34,715 nucleotides of DNA from an uncultured Clostridia bacterium (GTDB lineage Bacteria > Bacillota > Clostridia > TANB77 > CAG-508), in NCBI GenBank assembly GCA_934184665.1, contig CAKPSX010000016.1, positions 1 through 34,715 on the forward strand, written 5' to 3'. The position numbers and the translations under genes were made by a program. The number at the start of each line of letters is the position of its first letter. The stretch's first letter is position 1. The notes beneath the pieces were generated by a model, which worked only from the letters and a program-made list of their open reading frames with translations, ran no database searches and was not told where the DNA came from. This document shows, piece after piece, positions 23,748-32,471 of the stretch.

Positions 23748-24011
23748 ATGACAGTAGAAAAGAAACAAGAAATCATCAAAAATTTTAGAAGAGATGAAAA
23801 AGATACTGGTTCATCAGAAGTGCAAATAGCTCTATTAACAGAAAGAATTAATGAATTAACAGAGCATTTAAAAGTTCATAAAAAAGACAACCATTCAAGA
23901 AGAGGTCTTTTAAAAATGGTTGGTAAAAGAAGAAACTTATTAAATTACTTAGCTAAAAAAGACGAAGCATCATACAAAGCACTAGTAGAAAAATTAGGAC
24001 TAAGAAAATAA
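23748..24011 (+). CDS. rpsO: 30S ribosomal protein S15
   Basis: The 87-aa product is full length for S15, which binds the central domain of 16S rRNA early in 30S assembly. It shows DTGSSEVQIALLTERINELT, HLKVHKKDNHSRRGLLKMVG and RRNLLNYLAKKD. A strong TAGGAGGTG precedes the ATG. It is followed by a terminator and then pnp, the classic rpsO-pnp pairing. Confidence 0.98.
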   Translation: MTVEKKQEIIKNFRRDEKDTGSSEVQIALLTERINELTEHLKVHKKDNHSRRGLLKMVGKRRNLLNYLAKKDEASYKALVEKLGLRK

Positions 24012-24020
24012 AAAGTTGTA

Positions 24021-24054
24021 AGAGGCGTGTGCAACAGTGCTACGCCTCTCTTTT
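24021..24054 (+). terminator. Terminator between rpsO and pnp
   Basis: AGAGGCGT (24021-24028) pairs with ACGCCTCT (24042-24049), followed by CTTTT. GC content is high for this genome. Confidence 0.75.
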
Positions 24055-24096
24055 GTTAAGTAAGCTTAAATTAGAAAAGTAGCTTGTATAATGTTT

Positions 24097-24105
24097 TGGT
24101 ATAAT
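24097..24105 (+). promoter_or_regulatory. Extended -10 promoter candidate for pnp
   Basis: TGGTATAAT is a TGn-extended -10. A second TATAAT lies at 24087-24092. No clear -35. The ~110-nt leader that follows has short hairpins (ATTGTT..AACAAT; GTTTG..CAAAC), possible sites for PNPase autoregulation. Confidence 0.4.
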
Positions 24106-24221
24106 ATCAAAATATTATAGAGGTTACAATCTAATAAGGCTTACCGAGCAAAATTGTTATAAAAACAATAGGTGTAAAATGTAAAGTTTGTATTAATGCA
24201 AACAAGAAAGGTAGGAAAAAT

Positions 24222-26357
24222 ATGTTTAAAAGTTATGAAACAGAATTAGCAGGCAGAAAGCTTGTAATAGAAACAGGTAAACTTGCAGGTTTAGCAAATG
24301 GAAATGTTGTAGTAAAATATGGAGATACAGTTGTAATGGTAAATGTTACAGCTTCAAAAGAACCAAAAGATGGAATTGACTTTTTCCCATTATCAGTAGA
24401 TTATGAAGAAAAATTATACTCAGTAGGAAAAATCCCAGGTTCATATACAAAAAGAGAGGGAAAACCAAGTGATAAAGCAATATTAACATCAAGAGCAATT
24501 GACAGACCATTAAGACCATTATTCCCAAAAGATTTTAGAAATGATGTAGTAGTTGTTGCAACAGTATTATGTGTAGAACAAGACAATTCACCAGAAGTTG
24601 CAGCAATGATAGGAGCTTCAGCAGCATTATCAATATCTGATATTCCATTTGGAGGACCAACAGCAGCAGTAAATGTTGGATTAGTAGATGGAGAAATTAT
24701 TATAAATCCAACAGAAGCTCAAAGAGAAAAAAGCGATTTAACATTAACAGTTGCAGGAACAGCTGAAAAAGTTGCAATGATTGAAGCAGGAGCAAATGAA
24801 GTTCCGGAAGACGTAATGTTAGAAGCAATAAAAAACGGACATGAAGAGATTAAGAAAATATGTAAATTTATACAAGGAATAAAAGAAGAAATTGGAAAAC
24901 CAAAATTCGAATATAAATCATTTGCAGTTGAACATGATTTATATGAATATATAGAAGTAAATTTCACAGAAAAAATGAAACAAGCTGTACAAGCAGTAGA
25001 AAAAGAAGAAAGAGATGAAAAAGTTTCAGCACTTTCAGAAGAAATAGAAAAAGCAATTGCTGAAAAAATGGGAGAAGAAGTTGTAGAAGAAAGAGCACAA
25101 GAAATAGGCGAAGCAATCTATAAATTAGAGAAAAAATGTGTTAGAGATATGATATTCTATGAACATAAAAGAGTTGATGGTAGAGCAATTGATGAAATAA
25201 GACCATTATCATGTGAAGTTGGAGTATTACCTCGCACACATGGAAGTGCAATATTTACAAGAGGTCAAACACAAGTATTATCAGTAGTAACACTTGGAAT
25301 GATGAGTGAAGAACAAGAATTAGATGGAATAGATACAGAAAAATCAAAAAGATATATGCATCAATACAATTTCCCAGCCTATAGTGTTGGAGAAGCTAGA
25401 GCTTCAAGAGGACCAGGCAGAAGAGAAATAGGACATGGTGCATTAGCAGAAAAAGCATTAGTTCCTGTATTACCATCAAAAGAAGAATTCCCATATGCAA
25501 TAAGAGTAGTATCAGAAGTATTATCTTCAAATGGTTCTACATCACAAGCAAGTATTTGTGGAAGCACATTAAGTTTAATGGATGCAGGTGTTCCAATAAA
25601 AAGACCAGTTGCTGGTATTTCAACAGGTTTAGTAACAAACCCAGAAAATCCAGATGATTATGTAATGCTAACAGATATACAAGGATTAGAAGACTTTTTT
25701 GGAGATATGGACTTCAAAGTTGGTGGAACAGAAAAAGGTATCACAGCAATTCAAGTTGATATCAAAGTTGATGGATTATCATATAAGATAATTGAAGAAG
25801 CTTTTGCTAGAACTAAAAAAGCTAGACAATATATTTTAGATGAAATTATGAAACCACAAATAGCAGAACCAAGAGAAGAGATTTCTCAATATGCACCACA
25901 TATAGTAACAACACAAATAAAAGTTGAAAAAATCAAAGATGTTATTGGTAAAGGTGGAGAAACAATAAATAAAATAATAGATGAAACAGGTGTAAAAATT
26001 GATATTGAAGATGATGGACAAGTATTTATATATTCAGCAGACCAAGACAAAGCATATCAAGCATTAGACATGATAGAAAATATAGTTAGAGAAATAGAAG
26101 TAGGACAAATCTATTATGGAACAGTATCAAGAACAACAAGTTTCGGAGCATTTGTTGATATCGGTGGTGGAAAAGAAGGATTAGTACACATATCAAAAAT
26201 TGCTAAAGAAAGAGTAAATAAAGTTGAAGATTATGTTAATGTTGGAGACAAAGTTCCAGTAAAAGTTATTGGAATAGATGACCAAGGCAAAATTAATCTT
26301 ACAATGAAAGACTTAGTTGAACCTAGAGTAGAAGAAAATTCAGAAGTAGAAGAATAA
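24222..26357 (+). CDS. pnp: Polyribonucleotide nucleotidyltransferase (PNPase)
   Basis: Phosphorolytic 3'-5' exoribonuclease of mRNA decay. The 711-aa product has the full layout: first RNase PH-like domain (GKIPGSYTKREGKPSDKA; RAIDRPLRPLFP), helical linker (~240-320), second RNase PH domain with ASICGSTLSLMDAGVP and the GDMDFKVGGT active site, a KH domain (IKDVIGKGGETINKI, from about residue 568) and an S1 domain (TSFGAFVDIGGGKEGLVHIS). It ends in a short acidic tail. CAAGAAAGG lies in front of the ATG. Confidence 0.98.
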   Translation: MFKSYETELAGRKLVIETGKLAGLANGNVVVKYGDTVVMVNVTASKEPKDGIDFFPLSVDYEEKLYSVGKIPGSYTKREGKPSDKAILTSRAIDRPLRPLFPKDFRNDVVVVATVLCVEQDNSPEVAAMIGASAALSISDIPFGGPTAAVNVGLVDGEIIINPTEAQREKSDLTLTVAGTAEKVAMIEAGANEVPEDVMLEAIKNGHEEIKKICKFIQGIKEEIGKPKFEYKSFAVEHDLYEYIEVNFTEKMKQAVQAVEKEERDEKVSALSEEIEKAIAEKMGEEVVEERAQEIGEAIYKLEKKCVRDMIFYEHKRVDGRAIDEIRPLSCEVGVLPRTHGSAIFTRGQTQVLSVVTLGMMSEEQELDGIDTEKSKRYMHQYNFPAYSVGEARASRGPGRREIGHGALAEKALVPVLPSKEEFPYAIRVVSEVLSSNGSTSQASICGSTLSLMDAGVPIKRPVAGISTGLVTNPENPDDYVMLTDIQGLEDFFGDMDFKVGGTEKGITAIQVDIKVDGLSYKIIEEAFARTKKARQYILDEIMKPQIAEPREEISQYAPHIVTTQIKVEKIKDVIGKGGETINKIIDETGVKIDIEDDGQVFIYSADQDKAYQALDMIENIVREIEVGQIYYGTVSRTTSFGAFVDIGGGKEGLVHISKIAKERVNKVEDYVNVGDKVPVKVIGIDDQGKINLTMKDLVEPRVEENSEVEE

Positions 26358-26384
26358 TAAAAAAGTGAAAAGGATCCAATTAAT

Positions 26385-29300
26385 ATGGAATGGACGAAAG
26401 AACAGCAACAAGCAATATATGAAAAAGGCGAAAACATACTAGTAGCAGCTGCTGCAGGAAGTGGAAAAACCGCAGTATTAGTAGAAAGAATAATAAATAA
26501 AATAATAAATGAGAATATTGATATAGATAAATTATTAGTAGTAACATTTACAAATGCAGCAGCATCAGAAATGAGAGAAAGAGTGCTAAATGCAATATAC
26601 AAAAAAATAGATGAAGATCCAGAAAATGAAAAATTACAAAAGCAAATAACATTATTAAATAAAGCAAGTATATGTACAATAGATTCATTTTGCTTAGATG
26701 TTGTAAGAAACAATTTTTTCGAAATTGATATATCACCAAACTTTAGAATTGGAGATACAACAGAAATAGAAATATTAAAGCAAGATGTGATAGAAGAATT
26801 GTTTGAAGATAAATATGAGAGTGAAGATAAAGACTTTCAAAAACTTATAACAACATATACAAGCTATAAAGATGATACTCCATTAAAAGAATTGATATTA
26901 AAAATATATACATATATACAGAGCAATCCGTTCCCAGAAAAATGGTTAAATGAAAAAGTAGAAATGTTCAATCTTCAAGAGAAGATTGAACAAGATTTCT
27001 CACAAACCATATGGGGAGGGTTGCTATTACAGCAGGTTGATGAAATATTAGAAGATTCAATTATTAAGTTAAAAAAAGAAAAAGAAAAGCTAGCCAAATA
27101 TGAAGAACTAACAAAATATTATCAAATAATAAATGATGATATAGAACAAATGGAAATGTTAAAATGTAATTTGGATTCTTGGGATAAAGCATTTGAAATA
27201 GCACAAAATCTCGAATTTAAAACATGGGCAGTAAACAAAAAGATTGTATTAGATGAAAAAGAAAATGCTAAACAGATAAGAGATAGTGTTAAAGCCGAAT
27301 ATAAGAAAATAAAAGAAAAAATATTAATAGTAAATTCAAAAGAAGCAAATGAAGACATAAATGAAATGTATGATATTTTGAAAAAATTAGAAAATGTTAT
27401 ACTAGAGTTTGGAGAGAGATTTACTAAAAGAAAAAAAGAAAAAAATATAGTAGATTTTAGTGATGTTGAACATTTTGCATTGAAAATATTATTAACAGAA
27501 AATAATGAACCTACACAAATAGCCAAAAAATATCAAGAAAAGTTTGAAGAAATTGCAATAGATGAATATCAAGACAGTAACCTAGTTCAAGAATATATTT
27601 TAACTGCAATTTCAAGAAATAATAACATATTTATGGTAGGAGATGTAAAGCAAAGTATTTACAGATTCAGGCAAGCTAGACCAGACTTATTTTTGAGTAA
27701 ATATAAAAAATATAAATTAAAAGATGATAGAAAAGATGAAGACTTAAAAATTCAACTATTTAAGAATTTCAGAAGTAGAAAAGAAGTACTAGATTTTTCA
27801 AATGAAATATTTGCTAATATAATGACAGAAAAACTTGGCGAACTTGATTATACAGAAGAAGAATATTTGAATTTAGGCGCAAACTATGAAAATACAAACG
27901 AAAATCTAAAAACAGAAATTGATATCTTAAATATCCAAGGTGATATACCAGAAGAAAATAATTTTAGTGAAGAAGAAACCGATGAAGATATTGAAGAACA
28001 AAAAGAAAGGTTTGAAGATATAGAGTTAGAGGCAAAGTTTGTTGCCAAAAGAATAAAAGAACTAATTGATAGTAAATTCCAAGTTTATGATGTAAAAAAA
28101 CAAGAAAAAAGAGATATTAAATATAAAGATATAGTTGTGTTATTAAGGTCTACAAAAGAACCTGCACCAATATTTGAAAAAGAAATATTAAATTTAGAAA
28201 TGCCAGTATTTAGTGATTCATCATCAGAATATCTAGAAAGCATAGAAATACAAACAATAATGAGTTTGCTAAAAATTATAGATAATCCACTTCAGGAAAT
28301 TCCTTTAATAGCAGTAATGAGGTCAAATATTGGCGGATTCACAGATAATGAATTAGTACAAATACGTTTGAGTGATAAATATGATGGATTTTATAATACA
28401 TTATTAAAATCCAAAAAAGATGTAGATAAAAATTTAAGAAACAAAATAGATAAATTTTTAAATAATTTAGAAATGTGGAGAAAAGAACAAGAATATTTAA
28501 GTTTAGATGAATTAATTTGGAAAATATATAATGATACAGGATATTATGATTATATTGGATTAATGACAAATGGAGCCTTAAGACAAGCAAACTTAAAAAT
28601 GCTATTTGAAAGAGCAAAACAATATGAATCAATTAGTTTTAAAGGATTATTCAATTTTATTAGTTATATTGAGAAAATAAAAACAAGTAGTAAAGACATG
28701 GATTCAGCAAAAATAATTGGTGAAAATGAAGATGTTATTAGAATAATGAGCATTCATAAAAGTAAAGGATTAGAATTTCCAGTTGTTTTTATATCAGGAA
28801 CAGGAAAGCAGTTCAACATGCAAGATTTAAATAATAAAATTTTGTTACATCCTGAGATAGGAATAGGGGTTAAATACATTGATTATAACAAACAAATAGA
28901 ATATGATACATTGTCAAAACAAGCAATGAAAGAAAGAATCAAAATAGAAACAATATCAGAAGAAATGAGAATTCTATATGTTGCATTAACAAGAGCAAAG
29001 GAAAAACTAATTATTACTGGATATAGTAAACCAGAAAAAGAAGATGAACTTAATGATATAATTTCAAAATATGGTGAAACTAGTTATCTTGTTTTAAAAA
29101 AATATATATCATATTTAGATTGGATAAGACTTGTATATATAAGCAACAAAGAAAAAATGTCGAAACTTGCTGACATAAATATATATGAAAAAAGCCAAAT
29201 CTTAAAATCAAAAAATGATAAAAAAGAAAGCTCAATAAATTCAACAGATATAAAACAAAAACTAGAAAAAGAACTAGATGAAAAGGAATATGAAGAAATT

Positions 29301-29987
29301 GCTAAAAACATAGAATATAAATATAAAAACCAAGAAGCTACAGTAATTCCAAATAAAACATCTGTAACTGAAATAAAAAAATTAAAATCTGAAAGTAAAG
29401 ATAATGAATCAGTTACAATAGAAATACCGAAACCAAAATTTTTGCAAAGAGATGAAAATGAGAAAATTACAAATGCAGAAAAGGGAACACTAATACATTT
29501 ATGTATGCAAAAATTAAATATAATTCAAAAAGAATATACTGTAGATGATATAAAAGAGTTTGTGCAAAAATTACAAAAAGACAATATAATAAGTGAAAAA
29601 GAGTATGAGGCAATAAATATAATGAAAATCTACAATTTTACAAAATCAAATATATGGAAAGAACTTAAACAAGCAAAAGTTGTAGAAAGAGAAAAGTCTT
29701 TTTATATTAATATACCTGCAAAAGATGTGTATGGCAAGGATTTAGATGAACAGCTTTTAGTACAAGGTATAATAGATTTATATTATATAGATAAAGAAGA
29801 TAATCTAATATTAGTTGATTATAAAACAGATTATGTTGAAAATAGAGATGAACAAATACTGATAAATAAATATAAAATGCAATTAAAACTATATAAAAAG
29901 GCTCTGGAAAGTGCAATGAATAAGAAAGTAAGCAGGGTTTATATTTATTCGACGTATTTGGATAGAGCAATCATCTTGGAGGAATAA
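26385..29987 (+). CDS. addA: ATP-dependent helicase/nuclease subunit A (AddA)
   Basis: AddA is the UvrD-type helicase plus nuclease of the AddAB double-strand-break repair complex. The 1200-aa product has Walker A (AAAAGSGKTA, about residues 20-29), TFTNAAASEMRERV, Walker B (DEYQDSN, about 393), GDVKQSIYRFRQA, the UvrD C-terminal motifs (MSIHKSKGLEFPVVFISG; EEMRILYVALTRAKEKLIITG) and the C-terminal RecB-type nuclease motif VDYKTDYVE (about 1145). AAAAGGATC precedes the ATG, 28 bp after pnp. addB, normally just upstream, is not in the window, so the pair is split or AddB is elsewhere. Confidence 0.96.
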   Translation: MEWTKEQQQAIYEKGENILVAAAAGSGKTAVLVERIINKIINENIDIDKLLVVTFTNAAASEMRERVLNAIYKKIDEDPENEKLQKQITLLNKASICTIDSFCLDVVRNNFFEIDISPNFRIGDTTEIEILKQDVIEELFEDKYESEDKDFQKLITTYTSYKDDTPLKELILKIYTYIQSNPFPEKWLNEKVEMFNLQEKIEQDFSQTIWGGLLLQQVDEILEDSIIKLKKEKEKLAKYEELTKYYQIINDDIEQMEMLKCNLDSWDKAFEIAQNLEFKTWAVNKKIVLDEKENAKQIRDSVKAEYKKIKEKILIVNSKEANEDINEMYDILKKLENVILEFGERFTKRKKEKNIVDFSDVEHFALKILLTENNEPTQIAKKYQEKFEEIAIDEYQDSNLVQEYILTAISRNNNIFMVGDVKQSIYRFRQARPDLFLSKYKKYKLKDDRKDEDLKIQLFKNFRSRKEVLDFSNEIFANIMTEKLGELDYTEEEYLNLGANYENTNENLKTEIDILNIQGDIPEENNFSEEETDEDIEEQKERFEDIELEAKFVAKRIKELIDSKFQVYDVKKQEKRDIKYKDIVVLLRSTKEPAPIFEKEILNLEMPVFSDSSSEYLESIEIQTIMSLLKIIDNPLQEIPLIAVMRSNIGGFTDNELVQIRLSDKYDGFYNTLLKSKKDVDKNLRNKIDKFLNNLEMWRKEQEYLSLDELIWKIYNDTGYYDYIGLMTNGALRQANLKMLFERAKQYESISFKGLFNFISYIEKIKTSSKDMDSAKIIGENEDVIRIMSIHKSKGLEFPVVFISGTGKQFNMQDLNNKILLHPEIGIGVKYIDYNKQIEYDTLSKQAMKERIKIETISEEMRILYVALTRAKEKLIITGYSKPEKEDELNDIISKYGETSYLVLKKYISYLDWIRLVYISNKEKMSKLADINIYEKSQILKSKNDKKESSINSTDIKQKLEKELDEKEYEEIAKNIEYKYKNQEATVIPNKTSVTEIKKLKSESKDNESVTIEIPKPKFLQRDENEKITNAEKGTLIHLCMQKLNIIQKEYTVDDIKEFVQKLQKDNIISEKEYEAINIMKIYNFTKSNIWKELKQAKVVEREKSFYINIPAKDVYGKDLDEQLLVQGIIDLYYIDKEDNLILVDYKTDYVENRDEQILINKYKMQLKLYKKALESAMNKKVSRVYIYSTYLDRAIILEE

Positions 29988-29996
29988 AGGTTGAAA

Positions 29997-30030
29997 TAAT
30001 TACAATTTTGGACTGTGTTAGATTTATACC
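29997..30030 (+). repeat. Dispersed intergenic repeat, copy E
   Basis: TAATTACAATTTTGGACTG followed by TGTTAGATTTATA, preceded by GGTTGAAA as in copy A. It starts about 10 bp after the addA stop and ends just before the ribosome binding site of the deacetylase gene. Confidence 0.75.
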
Positions 30031-30055
30031 TTTAGGAAGGAATGAGAAGAAAAAA

Positions 30056-30883
30056 ATGGAAACAAAAGAAATAACCAAAAGCAATAAAGCGAAAAAAATA
30101 GCGATTTCAACTATAAGTGCAATAATTGCTATTATATTAATAATTATAATATATGACAGAATTACAATAAATAACACCTATAATATAGGGGATAAGAACT
30201 TAGAAATTCCCATATTTGTATATCATAATATTGTGAAAGATGAATCAGAAATAGAGTATGATTATATGCAGACAACAGATGAAACATTTGAAAAACAAAT
30301 AAATGGGCTTCAAAAATGTGGATATCACTTTATAAATTATGAAGATTTAAAAGAATACAGTGAAGGGAAAAAAGAGCTATATAAAAAATCTTGTATAGTA
30401 ACATTTGATGATGGATATTCAGGAGTATATGAAAATGCATATCCTATAGCCCAAAAATATAATATTCCAATTACTATGTTTATTATCACAGACAATATAG
30501 GAAAGAGTGGAATAATAAATTGGGAAGAAGCAAAAGAAATGCAAGACTCAGGACTTGTTACTATTGCATCACATAGCACTAATCACCCGGAATTTACGAC
30601 ATTGTCAGCAGAAGAGGCAAGAAATAATGTTAATGAATCATATAGAGTAATTGAAGAAAATCTTGGAACACAAGAATTAAAAATATTTACATACCCATAT
30701 GGATTAAATACTGATGATGAACGTAAAATCTTGAAAGAAGAGGGATATGTTCAAAATTTAACTGATAACAAAATCAATAAAAGCAAAGAACTAGATTTAT
30801 ATGGATTACATAGATGCTACCCATTGAGTGACTCAATATATAAAATGGTTGCAAAAATTATATACAGATCAGTAAGGTATTAA
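30056..30883 (+). CDS. Membrane-anchored polysaccharide deacetylase
   Basis: ATG 30056 gives 275 aa; GTG 30008 would start inside the repeat. A Lys-rich tail and one membrane helix (ISTISAIIAIILIIIIYD) precede an extracellular NodB-fold domain: IPIFVYHNIV, the metal/catalytic TFDDGYSG (about residue 115), the zinc motif SHSTNHPE (about 172) and FTYPYG (about 215). It likely removes acetyl groups from a cell-surface polysaccharide such as peptidoglycan GlcNAc or a secreted glucan, which can give lysozyme resistance or help biofilm formation. Substrate cannot be read from the sequence. Confidence 0.92.
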   Translation: METKEITKSNKAKKIAISTISAIIAIILIIIIYDRITINNTYNIGDKNLEIPIFVYHNIVKDESEIEYDYMQTTDETFEKQINGLQKCGYHFINYEDLKEYSEGKKELYKKSCIVTFDDGYSGVYENAYPIAQKYNIPITMFIITDNIGKSGIINWEEAKEMQDSGLVTIASHSTNHPEFTTLSAEEARNNVNESYRVIEENLGTQELKIFTYPYGLNTDDERKILKEEGYVQNLTDNKINKSKELDLYGLHRCYPLSDSIYKMVAKIIYRSVRY

Positions 30884-30906
30884 AATATATAATTAATTAC
30901 ATAAAT

Positions 30907-30946
30907 AAAAAACTCACATCATCTTATTAGAAATGTGAGTTTTTTT
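30907..30946 (+). terminator. Terminator of the deacetylase gene
   Basis: AAAAAACTCACAT (30907-30919) pairs with ATGTGAGTTTTTT (30933-30945), T run at the 3' side. Confidence 0.85.
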
Positions 30947-30956
30947 ATGAGTATAT

Positions 30957-30989
30957 AAAAACCTCGGAAGCATTGAAACTTCTGAGGTT
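30957..30989 (-). terminator. Terminator of the rplM-rpsI operon
   Basis: An 11-bp stem with one G-T wobble (30960-30970 with 30979-30989). On the minus strand it is followed by a T run. Confidence 0.8.
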
Positions 30990-31014
30990 GAATTGCTTTT
31001 GATAAAAACTCTTC

Positions 31015-31416
31015 TTATCTCTTTGAGAATTGTGGTGCTTTTCTAGCTTTTTTAAGACCGTATTTTTTTCTTTCTTTCATACGTGGATCTCTTGTTAAGA
31101 ATCCATTAGATTTTAGAGTTGGTCTGTATTCAGCATTAGCTTCATTTAATGCTCTAGCTATACCATGTCTGATAGCTCCAGCTTGACCAGAAACACCTCC
31201 ACCATGTACTGAACAAATAACATCATATTTTGTTAATGTATTTGTAAGTGTAAGTGGTTGTCTAACTATTACTTTTAATGTCTCTAAATCGAAAAATTCT
31301 TCGATATCTTTTCCATTTATAGTTATTTTTCCTGTTCCTTCAGATAATCTAACTCTAGCTATTGAGCTTTTTCTTCTACCTGTACCCAAATATACTATTT
31401 TATTTGACTTAGCCAT
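31015..31416 (-). CDS. rpsI: 30S ribosomal protein S9
   Basis: The 133-aa product has VYLGTGRRKSSIARVRL at the N-terminus, GGGVSGQAGAIRHGIARAL in the middle and the conserved C-terminus ERKKYGLKKARKAPQFSKR, whose tail reaches the ribosomal P site. AAGGAGGAAC precedes the start. It lies 16 bp after rplM, the universal L13-S9 pair. Confidence 0.98.
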   Translation of the reverse strand: MAKSNKIVYLGTGRRKSSIARVRLSEGTGKITINGKDIEEFFDLETLKVIVRQPLTLTNTLTKYDVICSVHGGGVSGQAGAIRHGIARALNEANAEYRPTLKSNGFLTRDPRMKERKKYGLKKARKAPQFSKR

Positions 31417-31432
31417 TATAGTTCCTCCTTAA

Positions 31433-31867
31433 TTAAAAATTCCATATTTCTGGTTTTTGTGCTTGAAGATTATGTTCGCTACCAGCGAATACTCTTAATT
31501 TTGTTGCCATTTTTCTACCTAAAGAATTGTGTGGTAACATTCCTTTTACAGCTAATGTCATAGCTTTCTCTGGATTTTTTTCAAGCATTACATTTGCAGG
31601 AGTTTCTTTCATTCCTCCAATGTAACCTGAATGATGTCTGTAAATTTTGTCATTCATTTTATTTCCTGTTAATACTACATCTTTACAATTGATGATAATT
31701 ACATTATCACCTGTATCAAGATTTGGTGTGAATGTTGGTTTGTGTTTTCCTCTTAGTAATCTTGCAGCTTCTGTAGCAACTCTACCTAATGGTTTATCTG
31801 CTGCATCGATTATATACCATTTTCTTTCAATTTCAGCTTTTTTTATACTATATGTAGTGTTATTCAT
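31433..31867 (-). CDS. rplM: 50S ribosomal protein L13
   Basis: The 144-aa product contains WYIIDAADKPLGRVATEAARLLRGKHKP, GDNVIIINCKDVVLTGNKMNDK, YRHHSGYIGGMKE and KGMLPHNSLGRKM, all L13 hallmarks. AGGAGGATG lies upstream of the start. It is first in the rplM-rpsI operon behind a good promoter; the ~100-nt leader with CCCCGG may hold an L13-type autoregulatory structure. Confidence 0.98.
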   Translation of the reverse strand: MNNTTYSIKKAEIERKWYIIDAADKPLGRVATEAARLLRGKHKPTFTPNLDTGDNVIIINCKDVVLTGNKMNDKIYRHHSGYIGGMKETPANVMLEKNPEKAMTLAVKGMLPHNSLGRKMATKLRVFAGSEHNLQAQKPEIWNF

Positions 31868-31973
31868 GGTGATTTCATCCTCCTATTTTAAATTAAATTT
31901 ATATGAAATTTAAACCTAAAACTACCGGGGAGAAGTTTCATATTTAAATCATATTTTAATATAATACTTATCA

Positions 31974-32002
31974 ATTTTATTACAAAAACAAGGATTTGTC
32001 AA
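31974..32002 (-). promoter_or_regulatory. Sigma-A promoter of rplM-rpsI
   Basis: On the minus strand TTGACA (32002-31997), 17 bp, TAAAAT (31979-31974). Confidence 0.75.
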
Positions 32003-32020
32003 TAAATTTAAGAAAACTTC

Positions 32021-32049
32021 TTGATATTTTTTGTAATTATATCTATAAT
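32021..32049 (+). promoter_or_regulatory. Sigma-A promoter of the flippase gene
   Basis: TTGATA (32021-32026), 17 bp, TATAAT (32044-32049). Divergent from the rplM promoter, 18 bp apart. Confidence 0.75.
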
Positions 32050-32105
32050 ATGGAAGTAGAATAATAATAAGATATAATAATAAGTACAAAAACAAAGGAG
32101 GAATC

Positions 32106-32471
32106 ATGCCAGAAACAGCAAAAACAACAAAAAAAGAAAGCTTTATGCAAGGTGTAATAACAATAATGTTTTCACAAATACTAATAAAAGTATTAGGATT
32201 AATTTACACATTATATTTAACAAATAGAGATGGATTCGGAGATGCAGGAAATGCAATATATGTCAGTGGATATCAGATATATGCATTATTATTAACAATA
32301 TCATCAATAGGTGTACCAAATGCAATATCGAAACTGGTATCAGAAAGATTAGCAGTAGGAGATAATAAAGGTGCAAATAGAATATTCAAAGTAGCACTTG
32401 CAACATTTGGAATAATTGGTGCATTTGGAACAATCCTATTATTTTTTCGGAGCACACACATTAGCATATGA
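32106..32471 (+). CDS. MOP-family flippase (SpoVB/MurJ-like), N-terminal part (frameshifted)
   Basis: The MOP-superfamily start is clear: SFMQGVITIMFSQILIKVLG, YTLYLTNRDGFGDAGNAIY, TISSIGVPNAISKLVSE. The ATG has AAAGGAGGAA just upstream. The frame leaves the family after GTILLFF, at the T6 run 32442-32447, and stops at 32471. Removing one T gives TTA TTT TTC GGA GCA and joins smoothly to the next segment (LFFGAHTLAYDW). Members move lipid-linked glycans across the membrane (MurJ: lipid II; SpoVB: sporulation). With the shift, only the first ~3-4 membrane helices would be made. Confidence 0.75.
   Translation: MPETAKTTKKESFMQGVITIMFSQILIKVLGLIYTLYLTNRDGFGDAGNAIYVSGYQIYALLLTISSIGVPNAISKLVSERLAVGDNKGANRIFKVALATFGIIGAFGTILLFFRSTHISI

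Noticed and set aside
32442..32448. T TTT TTC as a programmed -1 frameshift site
   Set aside because: The downstream frame needs a +1 change and the zero-frame codons are TTT TTT CGG, so the heptamer is out of phase.
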